Origin: 'Nostoc azollae' 0708
GTDB taxonomy: Bacteria > Cyanobacteriota > Cyanobacteriia > Cyanobacteriales > Nostocaceae
Length of the DNA stretch: 64,000 nucleotides
Direction of reading: 5' to 3'
Assembly (NCBI RefSeq): GCF_000196515.1
Contig: NC_014248.1
Location: 496,001-560,000 of the forward strand
Below are positions 48,475 to 59,340 of this stretch, piece by piece. The translations under genes were made by a program, and so were the position numbers. The stretch's first letter is position 1. Each line of letters begins with the position of its first letter. A model generated the notes under the pieces. The model worked only from the letters and a program-made list of their open reading frames with translations, was not told the origin of the DNA and made no database searches.

Positions 48475-48942
48475 TTACTGAATTACTACTGGAGTTCCTA
48501 TATCAGCCCATTCAAATATCCATTTCGCATGATTAGGTGCAAGATTTATACAGCCATGACTCACAGGAGTACCAAATTTGTTGTGCCAGTAGGCTCCGTG
48601 AATGGCATAACCGCCTTGATAATACATAATGTGGGGGACATTGGGAACGTCATAACCTCTACCGCGCATCCGTGATTTTTTTTGCTTCGTTTGAATCTTA
48701 AAAGTCCCGATGCGAGTAGGTGTAGAGCCTTTTCCAGAAGAAATGGTGATTGCATAAACAGGTTTGTTGCCTTCCCAAGCAGTTAAATTTTGCTTCGATA
48801 GGTTAATTTGAATCCAGCGTTGCTCAGATTGTTTGAGTGTTTGAATAGCGGTAGCAATTTTATTATTGTCGGAATTTGCCCAAACTTGACTTGATATAGG
48901 ATTGCATATACTAGCAGAAACTACTGTACCTGCAAGTAACAT
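48475..48942 (-). CDS. L,D-transpeptidase (YkuD domain), second copy
   Basis: The 155-residue frame has a hydrophobic start (MLLAGTVVSASICNPISSQV, WANS), then a YkuD domain with [20 protein letters not shown] and catalytic Cys131. The N-terminus is odd: a good ribosome site (AGGAG) and ATG lie at 48983, but that frame stops after eight codons. A one-base deletion would explain it, giving an original signal peptide containing SLNTSFKMLLAGTVV. Translation from 48942 leaves a signal peptide without a positive start. It may therefore be impaired. Confidence 0.82.
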   Translation of the reverse strand: MLLAGTVVSASICNPISSQVWANSDNNKIATAIQTLKQSEQRWIQINLSKQNLTAWEGNKPVYAITISSGKGSTPTRIGTFKIQTKQKKSRMRGRGYDVPNVPHIMYYQGGYAIHGAYWHNKFGTPVSHGCINLAPNHAKWIFEWADIGTPVVIQ

Positions 48943-49343
48943 TTTAAAGGACGTATTCAGTGAAGATAAATAAGATTTATCATGGTAAAAACACTCCTAC
49001 CTTAAATAAGTTATTTAAGTAAGTTGTTTGCTGATTAAATTAAGTGTAATGTTATTTTACCTCTCCTAACAAGTATTTCCTATGGCAATTCCTACAACCC
49101 CTTTTATTCTCTTGTAACCAGGTGTAAATTGCATTAATAGGAATTATGCAATTCGCACTGCGATGTATACGGTGGGCAAAGCCATCGTTCTTCGCTCTTC
49201 AAGTAACCCTTGATACTAGTTTGGAATGAAGTAATGATCTAGAATCATCTATTTGAATAAAGCTAAAGATTGATGGAAGTGTGTCATTGCCATAATTACG
49301 AAAAATAGGTAGGATAAGGGTATAACTCAATTTATACCAACCT
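48943..49343. other. Gene-free stretch
   Basis: The first 45 bases hold the former start of the second L,D-transpeptidase gene. The rest shows no gene or clear repeat and presumably includes promoters for the two divergent flanking genes. Confidence 0.4.
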
Positions 49344-49529
49344 ATGAAAACAACAATTTCCATCCCTAATCCTATGTTTGACGCTGCGGAACAATTTGCA
49401 AAACATAAAGATTTATCCCGTAGTCAGCTTTATGCTGTAGCACTTCGAGAATACTTCGGCTCACATAAACCGGATCAAATCACTCAAATGTTTTCAAAAA
49501 ATCTCAGGAGTCCCAAGATTTCAAAATAA
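49344..49529 (+). CDS. Orphan MazE/ChpI-type antitoxin, probably truncated
   Basis: The 61-residue protein MKTTISIPNPMFDAAEQFAK and SRSQLYAVALREYFGSHKPD is a ribbon-helix-helix antitoxin of the type that pairs with MazF/PemK toxins. The N-terminal DNA-binding part is normal, but the C-terminus after DQITQMF is short and unlike homologues, and no toxin gene follows. It is thus a remnant of a toxin-antitoxin pair. Confidence 0.7.
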   Translation: MKTTISIPNPMFDAAEQFAKHKDLSRSQLYAVALREYFGSHKPDQITQMFSKNLRSPKISK

Positions 49530-49666
49530 AGGGTTATACCTGACCTTAATACAGTACAACCATACACACGCTAAAGTTGGAATTTAACAATTAGAAGTGA
49601 GAAAATCTTCAACACGGTGATGACCAAGTTACCAAAACGTATACAGTTTGAGAGAATCGGCAAGTA

Positions 49667-50302
49667 TCAGCTATTTAACGTCCCCATAAGATTCTTAGCT
49701 TGGAGTCCGATCGCACTCCAATTTTCCTCTAATACCCATTTTTTAGGGAATAATTTCCCACTTAAGCCGACAGCCACAGCCCCAACTTGTAAAAAATCCT
49801 GAGCATTTTCTAAGGTTACACCCCCCGTAGGAATTAAGGGAATATGACCTAGAGGAGCTTGTAAACTTTGAATATAATTACTTCCTCCTACTGCTTGGAC
49901 AGGGAATACCTTCACACAACTTGCACCCTGAGTCCAGGCGGTAGCAATTTCTGTAGGTGTGAGTGCGCCAGGAATAATCGGCACATCTTGAGAAACTGCG
50001 ACTTTAATCATTTCTGGGTCAGTGTGGGGAGTGAAGAGAAATTGCGCCCCAGCGGCGATTGCATCTTGTAATTGTTGGACATTAAACAGCGTTCCTGTAC
50101 CAATCAGACAGTGGGGTAAGTGTGTACGGAGTTGAGAAATTAGATCAGCCGCGCGATCGCTATTCCAGGTAATTTCTATCAGATGCATACCTCCATCAGC
50201 CACAGCTACAGCCATTTTTTCACCCCATACCATTTTGGGAGCGCGAATAACTGCGATGGCTCGATTTTGCTGTAACTGTGATAACCAAACTTGATTGGAC
50301 AT
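49667..50302 (-). CDS. eda: KDPG/KHG aldolase (2-dehydro-3-deoxy-phosphogluconate aldolase)
   Basis: This 211-residue class I aldolase splits KDPG into pyruvate and glyceraldehyde 3-phosphate in the Entner-Doudoroff route and can also act on 4-hydroxy-2-oxoglutarate. The catalytic Glu43 (LIEITWN) and Schiff-base Lys131 (CVKVFPVQAVGG) are present, with GTGTL and PTGGV phosphate-site motifs. It starts at 50302. It is intact and stands alone. Confidence 0.93.
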   Translation of the reverse strand: MSNQVWLSQLQQNRAIAVIRAPKMVWGEKMAVAVADGGMHLIEITWNSDRAADLISQLRTHLPHCLIGTGTLFNVQQLQDAIAAGAQFLFTPHTDPEMIKVAVSQDVPIIPGALTPTEIATAWTQGASCVKVFPVQAVGGSNYIQSLQAPLGHIPLIPTGGVTLENAQDFLQVGAVAVGLSGKLFPKKWVLEENWSAIGLQAKNLMGTLNS

Positions 50303-50381
50303 TTTGACGGTGACTTGTAATTGCTGGAATTGAGCTTAGTGGTCTAGAAAACTTTAATAGGGGGTTTTCTTTGTTTTAGCC

Positions 50382-50494
50382 AAAAGTTAGAGTTACACGG
50401 TTATGTTTCAATTAGGGAGCGCAAAGAACACCAAAAATACATAAAATCTAAAACTCTCTATCATACGACAGAAACAATTTTGCAAGAGGTCTAA
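50382..50494. repeat. Partial relative of the 26755 MITE
   Basis: Read on the minus strand it gives TAGACCTCTTGCAAAATTG, then GTATTTTTGGTGTTCTTT and GTAACTCTAACTTTTGGC, matching the MITE in IS66 copy 1 in order. The other inverted end is not the same. Confidence 0.65.
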
Positions 50495-50761
50495 TATCTC
50501 AGTAGCTTGGATTAACTGAAGAAAACCCAACATCTGCTGGACTTTATTGGGTTGATCTGTCGCTTAAACCAAACTGGTATCTGAGAAAAAGCTAAGATTC
50601 ACTTTCCGGTATATATATACCAAGGTTACTGCGAATTCTTTTGGCTCTCTCTATATTTATCCCTGTTACATCCATTGCTGATTTGAAAACACCATTGGAA
50701 AGACCAATTAGATCCTCCGCTGCACTTAATAATTTATCTTTTGAAGGTAATTTAAATATAT

Positions 50762-53285
50762 TAGGACTTACGCATTGACAAAGTGGCAAAATAGTATGGT
50801 GATAAAAAATGTCATCTACTTAGCAGGTGTCCGAGAATTAGAGAAATAACCAAACTTTCTACAGCAGAATGCAATCTGGAACATTACACTCTGTTGTTGC
50901 TATCAGAAGCAAAGCATGGGGGATGTTGTAGATTGGCAGAGATATTGGAAAACGTTTCACATGACAGTGTGAATAGATGATTGCTCAGAGATAGATAGGA
51001 ACCGAAAGATTTATTCGATACAGTAAAGAAAATCATAAATATAGTAGGAGGGATTTTAAGTGTAGATGACACAGTAGTATAAAACTTGTATAGTGAGCCA
51101 AAAAGTGCAGAACTAACCAGTTATTTTTGGTCTAGGAAATATCATAAGACCATGAAAAGAATAAATTTAATCACACTGTACTACATTGATGTGTATAGAG
51201 ATTAAGTACCAATAAATTACAGAATATACGACAAAAAGGAGGGAAAGACGAAGAACAATTATTTTCAGGAAATGCTAAAGGAAGTGATTGATTGGAGTGT
51301 AAAACCAAGAATAATTACAGGAGACAGTTAGTATTCAGGGGTAGAAAGCTGAAAGTTTTTAAAAAACCAGAAGTTGGATTTCCTATTTGGCATTGACAAA
51401 AGTAGAACTGTATCAAATAAACTGGAAAAGTATTGTCTATTAAGGAGTTTAGAAATTCTCGATGAAGGTTTGATAACTCATTTGAGAGCATTTAGATTGA
51501 TCAAACTGTTTAGCGGGACGTAAACAAAAATCAAGCCCAAATGTAGCCCAAACTGGCTTGGTAAGAAGCAAACACGTCCGGCTTCAAGTTGAACCAATCA
51601 ATAAATAGAAAAGATATGGCTGTTCTAAACCCTTCTAAAGCTGCAGTAAAAGTATTCAAAGGTTTCTTAGCCCACCTTGGTCTTAATCCTCCAGTCCACT
51701 GATGGCAAAGAATAAAAGTGTAGGCACAGAAAACCAAAATAAAATGGCACAGTCAACTGCTGTTATCTCCGACTTGAGATTCGTTGAGTCCTAACCATCC
51801 CTTGGCTTCCCTGTAAACAACTTCTACTCAATTTCTTTGAGAATATGTATCAACTATCCATTGGTGTGTGACAATTGATGAAGAAACATTGGTCATAAAG
51901 TAGTCAATATCAGTGGCTTGAGAGAAAGTTGAAGCGTTTATGACCATAGCAATATTCCCCCTTCCAGTTAGTTAAGGCTGATATTTCTACTTCTTTAGTT
52001 ACTACCCATAATGTTTTGGTTTTATCTAACTCCAATTGAATGTCTGTAAAAGCCTCTTGGGGTAAAGTTTGTACTAATTCACCTAACCTAATTATTTGTG
52101 GACTATCCTCTTGGTCACTGCTAAGTACTGTGGGATTTTTAGCTAATCCTCCTCAATACTTTAAATTCCGATTTTCTCTCTTTAATAAGAAAGATGTATT
52201 GTGGCCATATCCAGCATCTATCATTACTATTCCTAGTTGATAATCACGGCTTAAGGTCAGATCTATTAATTTAATTCCTAACTCAGGTTTATTCTCAAAT
52301 AGAGGGTCTTGTTTCCCTTTGGGTCAAGAATCACCGTGGTGATCTAACTCTATATCTAATGGTAAGCTTTTACTGCCATATAGATGTGTTGTTACTACTA
52401 CTATCCCATTATCCCTTTTCCCAATTTCTCCAATATATTTTCTTCCTACTCCATCCCTAAAATTCCCCCTTTTTCTATGGACAGAATCATCAATTATTAA
52501 GCTAAATCCTCTGGTGATTCTCCTCTGACTACACTTGTTCATAATCTCTAACCGACGGTCATTGACTTGGGAACTGGACTAAGGTGCTTCAGTTAAAACG
52601 TGGTGTAATCGGTGGTAGGTCACCCCTAGGGCATTCTCTGCCATTTGAAATAGGTTTTTTCTCTCACTTTCACCCAATCATCCCCCTAAATAATGTCTAA
52701 ACTCTCTTCTTTCCCCTTGATGAGTAAATACATCATCAAACCTTTAACACCATCTTTCAAACCATGGTGCCATTGCTGGGGCAGTGGTTTCTTTCATCAG
52801 CTTCTTTTAACGTGAAAGCTACACCGAAACCGCACTATACTCCTTTTTACTCTTAACTTTTGTTTCAGTCCCGTTAGGCAAGACTTCAAAAAAGAAGACT
52901 CTAGAGACTATATATCTATATATAATATTATATAGTGTATCTACCAGATCAAGAAGCTCTCAATCAAATCACCAAAAGTGAATTTGTGACAATTGATGAT
53001 ACTCATTGGGAGATTGAAAGTTTTCATAGAGCCATCAAACAAGTATGTGGAATTTGTCGATTTATGGTTAGACATAGCCAAGGAATTGAAACACAGATAT
53101 TTTGTTCACTTCAAGCATTTGTTCGTTTAGAAAAAATGTGCTCTGAAAATATAATTTCTAATTGGTATGATTTGCAAAGGAACTTATTCACGTTAGTTGT
53201 GCGCGACTACATTGTGGAAAATATTACCAATGCTGGTGCTGCTTAATAACCATGAATGAGTTTTTTTGTCAATGGGTAACTCCTA
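50762..53285 (+). mobile_element. IS4-like insertion sequence, outer element of a nest
   Basis: The ends are TAGGACTTACGCATTGACAA and, inverted, TAGGAGTTACCCATTGACAA, flanked by the direct repeat TATAT (50757-50761 and 53286-53290). The transposase reads rightward: SEAKHGGCCRLAEILENVSH, GGILSVDDTVV, HKTMKRINLITLYYIDVYRD, EMLKEVIDWSVKPRIITGDS. It is cut at 51513 by a second element and resumes at 52874 (FKKEDSRDYI, then ITKSEFVTIDDTHWEIESFH to 53246). Several stops make it inactive. Without the inner element it would be 1,160 bp. Confidence 0.88.
51514..52873 (-). mobile_element. IS701-type insertion sequence nested in the IS4-like element
   Basis: It is 1,360 bp with inverted ends CGGGACGTAAACAAAA and CGGGACTGAAACAAAA, flanked by TTAG on both sides (51510-51513 and 52874-52877), as expected for IS701. 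The transposase reads leftward from about 52800: HYLGG and ERKNLFQMAENALGVTYHRL, RGFSLIIDDSVHRKRGNFRD, VMIDAGYGHNTSFLLKRENR, ending NLKPDVFASYQASLGYIWA at 51534. At least six stops or shifts make it inactive. Confidence 0.88.
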
Positions 53286-53883
53286 TATATTTGAGGTACA
53301 GTCATACCACGGGATTAAATATATTTGTGCATTAAGACGCGATGAGAGTTTTCTAAAATTCTCTGATGCTTTATGTTCAAATTCATGACCAGATGCTCCA
53401 GGATTTGCATAAATATTTGCATATTCAATTAGAGGATTAGCAACATCAGAAATAGTTTTTGTAAGCTCCTGAATCGGTTGTATAATGGGGTAAGTGTCTA
53501 TTATGAAATTACTGACCCGTTAATTTTCCAGATATGTGAGTTGTTGTGCAATCACCTCTCCATTCGCTTGGAAGAACAGTCACAGCAGTTAAAACAACTG
53601 AAAGTATTGCTCGATTGCTAGAAAGCAACAATACATGAAACCCAACACCAAAAAGCAAAATTTCCGTTTTTACTATTTGGCAGTAATATAACAATTAATT
53701 TATCAAACAATGACTAAGACAAGATACACCTGTCGGTTCCTCAATTCGGACTAATCACAAATATAAACTTGTATAAAATTACATATTTAGGTCAATTTCC
53801 AACATTTGTAGGTTAAGGAGTAAAGGGGAAGAAAAATCAAGATTTCTTACCCTTTAACTTTTTTCCAACCCAACTGACAATTT

Positions 53884-54033
53884 TCAGATTTTTAACCGAG
53901 TGATATTGGGACGGTTTGGTAATAAACTTGTCCAATAATCAAAGGCTTGGGAATAATGTTTACCTAAATCTTGTCTGTGCTGTTTAATTTCCATCAAAAT
54001 GCAGTGTTTCCCCACTAAATTAGTAAATGGTTC
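53884..54033 (-). pseudogene. Fragment of a type IIG restriction-methyltransferase
   Basis: One frame reads EPFTNLVGKHCILMEIKQHR then QDLGKHYSQAFDYWTSLLPN and RPN, stopping at 53884. The QDLGKHYSQAFDYW segment is characteristic of the N-terminal nuclease part of large cyanobacterial restriction-methylase proteins (homologues continue with a CNFDEFWIYDF-type segment). Only about 50 residues survive. Confidence 0.65.
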
Positions 54034-54284
54034 TTCCCTTTTCCACTATCTTTAGTAATCTCTGCTTCCTAATTGGTATCAGCTTCTCATGCGCCTTACA
54101 TGAGCAAAGGTTCTAACAAAATGGTCTAGATTTGCACTTCTTTCTTTCCTATTTTGTGATGGGTTATTTAGCGAAGATGATGCGTCTATATGAAATTTAT
54201 GGGGTGGATGAAATCATCTTTTTATTTCGCGTAAAGTTGTCAAATTAAGAATAAGCATACTTTATTCATACATAGTTAGTAATA

Positions 54285-54373
54285 TAGCAGATTGCAGATC
54301 AATGAGGTACAGGATCTAAAATGAAACCTAGACAAAAATAGAGTTGTACTCCTCACTCCTGACTCCTGCTGTA
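54285..54373 (-). repeat. Dispersed repeat family A, copy 4
   Basis: It reads TAGCAGATTGCAGATCA, TACAGGATCTAAAATGAAAC and CTCCTCACTCCTGACTCCTG, ending CTGTA. It has the same block order as copy 3. Confidence 0.8.
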
Positions 54374-54639
54374 TATGAATTAGTTATGAATTGAACTATA
54401 GCTTTTAATATGATAGAAAAAATATGTCAATAATCATGCTTATTTTCTTGATGAAGATAAGATTTTAATTTTAAACTTTTTATGTCCTCTTCCTTTGTGA
54501 GTGAATTTTTCCACAAAGACTACTAATTTATGTTAAAATCATAGCAAGATATGACAATGATTCAAGACTCATTTGACATAATTTTGTATTTTGTCAACTT
54601 GAAAGGCTAAAATCTACGATTTTTGGAGTTTTGTTGTTT

Positions 54640-57249
54640 ATGACAACCTCACAGGAGAGGATTATCCCGACAGATTTACGACAAGAAATGTCGCAATCTT
54701 ATCTGGAATACGCCATGAGCGTAATTGTAGGTCGGGCGCTGCCAGATGCCAGGGATGGTCTAAAACCTGTGCATCGTCGCATCCTCTATGCCATGCACGA
54801 GTTGGGTTTGCTGCCGGATCGCCCTTTTAGAAAATGCGCCCGTGTGGTGGGGGAAGTGTTGGGTAAATATCACCCCCACGGTGACACGGCGGTATATGAT
54901 GCTTTGGTACGGATGGCGCAGGATTTTTCCATGCGATCGCCCTTAATTAACGGTCATGGTAACTTCGGTTCTGTGGACAACGATCCCCCAGCGGCGATGC
55001 GGTACACAGAATGTCGTTTACAAGCTTTAACCAGCGCGTCCTTACTGCAAGACATCGAATCAGAAACCGTAGACTTTGCTGATAACTTCGACGGTTCCCA
55101 ACAAGAACCCACGGTTTTACCATCACGCATCCCCCAATTATTACTCAATGGTTCTTCTGGAATTGCGGTCGGCATGGCTACCAACATTCCTCCGCATAAT
55201 TTGGGAGAATTGATTGATGGGTTAGTAGCATTGATTCACAACCTAGAAATCACCAACATGCAGTTAATGCAGTATGTTCACGGTCCAGACTTCCCCACTG
55301 GGGCGCAAATTCTGGGAACATCGGCAATTAAAGAGGCATACACCACTGGGCGCGGTTCTGTTACCATGCGCGGTGTGGCTACCATTGAAACGATAGAACA
55401 ACGGAATAGACCGGAACGGGAGGCAATTATTATTACAGAATTGCCTTATCAAACCAACAAAGCAGCATTAATTGAAAAAATCGCCGAGTTGGTGAATGAT
55501 AAAAAAATTGAGGGCATAGCAGATATTCGGGATGAAAGTGATCGCGACGGAATGCGAATCGTCATAGAATTAAAACGGGATGCCTATCCGCGCGTGGTTT
55601 TAAATAACCTTTATAAACAAACCCCACTCCAGTCGAACTTTGGCGCGAATATGTTGGCCTTGGTCAATGGGGAACCCCAATTACTCACTCTTAAAAACTT
55701 CCTCAGCGTCTTCCTGGATTTCCGCATTGCAACCATTAACAGACGTACCTGTTACCAACTCAGAAAAGCAGAAGAAAGAGATCATATACTGCAAGGTTTA
55801 TTAATTGCACTATCACATTTAGACGCAATTATTAACCGAATTCGTAGCGCCTCAGATGCACCCTCAGCCAAAGGTGAATTAATCACCAATTATGGACTTT
55901 CCGAAGTCCAAGCCGATGCCATTTTGCAAATGCAACTGCGACGGTTAACAGCCCTAGAAGCAGATAAAATTCGCCTGGAACACGAAGAATTACAGGTGCA
56001 AATTGCCGACTTGCAGGATATTTTGGACAGACGGGAAAGGGTCCTGGAAATCATTGAAACCGAAGTTACCCAAATCAAAACCCAATTTGCTACCCCCCGA
56101 CGGACAATTATTACCCACGCAGAAGGGGATATAGATGATATTGACTTAATAGCCAATGAAAAAGTCCTGATTCTGCTGACAAAACAAGGTTACATCAAGC
56201 GGATGCCCGTCAACACCTTTGAAGCCCAAAGTCGTGCTACCAGAGGTAAAGCTGGGGCTAAGGTGAAAGATGATGATACCATTGAACATTTCTTAACCTG
56301 CTGTGACCATGACAGCGTATTATTTTTTAGCGATCGGGGCGTAGTCTACAGCCTCAGAACCTATCAAATACCTATAGGTTCCCGCACCAGTCGGGGTACA
56401 CCCATCGTCCAGATGTTACCCATTCCCAAAGAAGAAAAAATTACCTCTATCGTCCCCGTAGACGAATTTACCAGCGAAGAATATCTAGTCATGCTCACCA
56501 AAGGCGGTAACATCAAAAAAACTGCACTAGAAGCATTTAGCAACATTCGCGCTAACGGATTAATCGCCATATCCTTAGAAGAAGGTGACCAACTGCGCTG
56601 GGTAAGACGCGCCAAAGTAGAAGATAGTATCATCATTGGTTCACGTCACGGAATGGCCATTCACTTCCGTTGTACCCATGATCAACTGCGTCCCCTTGGT
56701 AGGGCGACTCGTGGGGTAAAATCAATGAAACTCAAGCCAGGTGATGAACTGGTAGGGATGGATATTCTACCTGCCGCAATTCTGGAAACTTTAGATACAG
56801 AGACAGAAGCGGAAATCGAAGAAGAAACTATTGACATTGAAGAGACCACCGAAATCGAAGAAATTTCAGAAACCACTGAAGCACCCAACAGCAACAGCAC
56901 AGGACCTTGGGTATTGGTAATTACGATGGGAGGATATGGAAAGCGCGTACCAGTGGGACAATTCCGCCTACAAAACCGCGCCGGACAAGGTTTAACCGCC
57001 ACCAAATTCAAAAACCGCAAAACCAAAGACAAACTAGCAACCTTGCGAATTGTCAACAGCGACGAAGAAATTATGATGGCGACAAATCGCGGTATTATTA
57101 TTCGGCAAACGGTCAATGCAATTTCCGTACAATCACGGTCAGCAACCGGAGTTAGAGTACAGCGTTTAGACGAAGATGATGCTATTACCGGAGTAGCGAT
57201 CGTTCCTCCCGACACTGGTGATACTGGCGAATTAGAAGAGGTTGAATAA
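54640..57249 (+). CDS. gyrA: DNA gyrase subunit A
   Basis: Gyrase introduces negative supercoils; subunit A cuts and rejoins DNA. From [20 protein letters not shown] (the frame also allows 54631) the protein has 869 residues. The catalytic Tyr122 is in [10 protein letters not shown], matching the E. coli number. The quinolone-region [10 protein letters not shown] has Thr83 and Asp87. A coiled-coil and C-terminal blades follow, with an acidic insertion ([20 protein letters not shown]) between blades. It lies 24 bases upstream of lnt. It is intact. Confidence 0.95.
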   Translation: MTTSQERIIPTDLRQEMSQSYLEYAMSVIVGRALPDARDGLKPVHRRILYAMHELGLLPDRPFRKCARVVGEVLGKYHPHGDTAVYDALVRMAQDFSMRSPLINGHGNFGSVDNDPPAAMRYTECRLQALTSASLLQDIESETVDFADNFDGSQQEPTVLPSRIPQLLLNGSSGIAVGMATNIPPHNLGELIDGLVALIHNLEITNMQLMQYVHGPDFPTGAQILGTSAIKEAYTTGRGSVTMRGVATIETIEQRNRPEREAIIITELPYQTNKAALIEKIAELVNDKKIEGIADIRDESDRDGMRIVIELKRDAYPRVVLNNLYKQTPLQSNFGANMLALVNGEPQLLTLKNFLSVFLDFRIATINRRTCYQLRKAEERDHILQGLLIALSHLDAIINRIRSASDAPSAKGELITNYGLSEVQADAILQMQLRRLTALEADKIRLEHEELQVQIADLQDILDRRERVLEIIETEVTQIKTQFATPRRTIITHAEGDIDDIDLIANEKVLILLTKQGYIKRMPVNTFEAQSRATRGKAGAKVKDDDTIEHFLTCCDHDSVLFFSDRGVVYSLRTYQIPIGSRTSRGTPIVQMLPIPKEEKITSIVPVDEFTSEEYLVMLTKGGNIKKTALEAFSNIRANGLIAISLEEGDQLRWVRRAKVEDSIIIGSRHGMAIHFRCTHDQLRPLGRATRGVKSMKLKPGDELVGMDILPAAILETLDTETEAEIEEETIDIEETTEIEEISETTEAPNSNSTGPWVLVITMGGYGKRVPVGQFRLQNRAGQGLTATKFKNRKTKDKLATLRIVNSDEEIMMATNRGIIIRQTVNAISVQSRSATGVRVQRLDEDDAITGVAIVPPDTGDTGELEEVE

Positions 57250-57273
57250 AGGATCAAGGATCAAGGATGAACC

Positions 57274-58845
57274 ATGAAGTATTTAGAAACAAAGCTGTTT
57301 TCATCCTTCCACCTTTACGGTTTATCCTTTATCAGTGGGATTCTCATGGGTGTAACCGTCGCCCCTATTGGCGCTTGGTTCTTCGCCTGGTTCGCCCTTG
57401 CACCCTTTTGGGTGTTGGTTGTTAAATATACCACGAGAATAAAAACTGCTGCCTTTCTTTGGGCGCTCGCCTATCATGGAATCGCCGTTTCCTGGATCAT
57501 GGGCATTCATCCCATGAACTGGCTGGGTGTTCCCTGGTGGCCAAGTTTAGCCATCACCATCTTTTGTTGGACATTTATCAGCCTGTGGGGAGGAATATTA
57601 GTCTCCCTGTGGGCTATTTTGATGGTGCGGCTAGATAAACAAAAACCGTGGCTGCGGGTTCTCATTGGTACAGCTTTATGGTGTGCCTTAGAAAGCTTGT
57701 GGAGTTCAGGATCTTTATGGTGGAGTTCTCTTTCCTACACACAATCACCGCACAATCTAGTAATTTTACATTTAGGGAAACTTTCAGGTCCAAATACTGT
57801 GACAGCAGTTATTGTTGCTGTTAATGGATTGCTTGGTGAAGCTTGCATATATTATGAAAATTCCACCCAGAAACGCAAAAGTGCAAAGGAGGAAAAGGGT
57901 TTAGGGAAAGGCTTGGTCAATGGTTATTTAATTTTAGCTTTTTCACTATTTATTCTTTCCCATCTGATCGGTTTTATTCTCTACACCCAACCCCTAAAAC
58001 CAACCCAAACTACAGCTTTAAAAATTGGTATTATTCAAGGTAATATTCCCAATCAAATCAAACTAAGACCAGAAGGATTGCGTCGTGCAGTTACAGGTTA
58101 CACCAACGGATATTTAAAATTAGCAAATCAAGGTGTTAATGGAGTTCTTACACCTGAAGGTGCATTACCTTTATATGAACGCAACTTTAAAAGTACACCT
58201 TTATTAGATGCAGTAAAAGAAAAAGGGGTAATTGCTTGGATAGGTGGTTTTGGAGAACGGGGAAAAAGCTATACAAATAGTTTATTTGGTGTTAATAGTA
58301 AAGGAGAAATTACCAGTCGTTACGATAAATCTAAACTTGTACCTTTAGGAGAATATATTCCCTTTGAACAAATTTTACGGGCAGTTATACAACGTTTATC
58401 ACCATTAGACGAACATCAAGTTCATGGTGCAGCAAATCAAGTATTTCATACTCCCTTCGGGCGGGTTATTGTTGGCATTTGTTACGAATCAGCATTTTCA
58501 GAAACTTTTCGCCGTCAAGCTTTTAAAGGTGGGCAATTTATTCTTATTTCTTCCAATGATGCCCATTATACTGCTGCTATGGCAGACCAACATCATGCCC
58601 AGGATATCATGCGGGCAGTTGAAACTGATAGATGGGCAGTTAGGGCAACAAATACCGGTTATTCAGGTTTTGTTGATCCTCATGGGAGAACTGTATGGAA
58701 ATCAGCATATAACACCTACGAAACCCACGCCGAAACTATTTATCCTCGCCAAACCCAGACTTTATATGTCCGCTTTGGTGATTGGTTGATGCCTTTATTG
58801 TTGATATTGGGGATTTTGGCATGGTTTATCAAACCTGTGGGTTAA
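57274..58845 (+). CDS. lnt: Apolipoprotein N-acyltransferase
   Basis: This inner-membrane enzyme adds the third acyl chain to lipoproteins. The 523-residue protein has N-terminal membrane helices (about 1-245), a nitrilase-fold domain and a last helix (LLLILGILAWFI). The catalytic triad is Glu295 (TPEGAL), Lys352 (RYDKSKLVPLGEY) and Cys403 (GICYES). It begins 24 bases after gyrA on the same strand, so the two may be cotranscribed. It is intact. Confidence 0.93.
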   Translation: MKYLETKLFSSFHLYGLSFISGILMGVTVAPIGAWFFAWFALAPFWVLVVKYTTRIKTAAFLWALAYHGIAVSWIMGIHPMNWLGVPWWPSLAITIFCWTFISLWGGILVSLWAILMVRLDKQKPWLRVLIGTALWCALESLWSSGSLWWSSLSYTQSPHNLVILHLGKLSGPNTVTAVIVAVNGLLGEACIYYENSTQKRKSAKEEKGLGKGLVNGYLILAFSLFILSHLIGFILYTQPLKPTQTTALKIGIIQGNIPNQIKLRPEGLRRAVTGYTNGYLKLANQGVNGVLTPEGALPLYERNFKSTPLLDAVKEKGVIAWIGGFGERGKSYTNSLFGVNSKGEITSRYDKSKLVPLGEYIPFEQILRAVIQRLSPLDEHQVHGAANQVFHTPFGRVIVGICYESAFSETFRRQAFKGGQFILISSNDAHYTAAMADQHHAQDIMRAVETDRWAVRATNTGYSGFVDPHGRTVWKSAYNTYETHAETIYPRQTQTLYVRFGDWLMPLLLILGILAWFIKPVG

Positions 58846-58869
58846 AAAATATTATATATATAATATATG

Positions 58870-58920
58870 TAGGGCTTAGCCAAGTGTCACAATCAAGTCT
58901 CCTTTAGGGTGGGTTACTCC
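58870..58920. repeat. Dispersed repeat family B, copy 2
   Basis: This shows TAGGGCTTAGCCAAGTGTCA, CAATCAAGTCTC and TAGGGTGGGT in the same order as the copy at 34959. It follows a short AT palindrome after lnt. Confidence 0.6.
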
Positions 58921-59079
58921 ATTTCCCCCCTTCAAAAGGGGGTTAGAGGCGATCTAAAGATTTTTGATACATCACCACTTTTCAAAAATCCTCTAATTAA
59001 TCGGCCATCTATGTCTATAGATAAGTGAATTTAACAATCATATTTTTTAGACTAAATGGGTATACTTGGGACAACAATT

Positions 59080-59298
59080 ATGAATAAAGAAACAGTTGCC
59101 AGTCACGCTGAAAAGCTGAACTCGGAAGGAGATGCATCGGAATTAAGTCCAGAGTTGTAACACAAAATTAAACACCCTCCAAAAATGGATGATGTGATCC
59201 GATAACAAACACCAGAGGAAAAACGCGGACATCAAGCTTTAGTTCCCGAAATCCTGGATGAACCCACGGATATAATAACCAGCTACACTAAGGAATAG
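59080..59298 (+). pseudogene. Small gene (73 codons) with two in-frame stops
   Basis: A single frame reads MNKETVASHAEKLNSEGDAS then ELSPEL, a TAA, HKIKHPPKMDDVIR, a TAA, and QTPEEKRGHQALVPEILDEP up to a final TAG. The protein-like content continues across both stops, so point mutations in a once whole gene are inferred. The product is unknown. Stop suppression is possible but unlikely. Confidence 0.65.
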
Positions 59299-59340
59299 TC
59301 AGGCTAGAATGGCAATTAAGTATATTGACTTTTCTATCTC

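Larger units (their letters stand above)
50592..53694 (-). pseudogene. Gene of unknown family split by nested insertion elements
   Basis: The upstream part (about 53694 to 53291) reads EVIAQQLTYLEN, a TAA, then VSNFIIDTYPIIQPIQELTK and HKASENFRKLSSRLNAQIYL. The downstream part (50756 to 50592) reads LPSKDKLLSAAEDLIGLSNG and ends NLGIYIPESES. Removing the outer element with one TATAT gives IPWYDCTSNIFKLPSKDK in frame. It is soluble as far as can be seen, with an N-terminal hydrophobic part possible. I do not recognise it. Confidence 0.7.
53695..54630. other. Mostly gene-free stretch upstream of gyrA
   Basis: It includes a restriction-methylase remnant (53884-54033) and family A repeat copy 4 (54285-54373), listed separately. 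The last 250 bases are AT-rich and presumably contain the gyrA promoter. Nothing else is supported. Confidence 0.5.

Noticed and set aside
54640-57249. Thr at the quinolone-region position (Thr83) in GyrA as a resistance change
   Set aside because: To my knowledge [10 protein letters not shown] is ordinary in cyanobacterial GyrA, so it is not evidence of acquired resistance.
56682-57257. 191-residue leftward frame within gyrA
   Set aside because: It is the shadow of the Glu/Ile-rich gyrA C-terminal region, with Ser/Val-rich low complexity.
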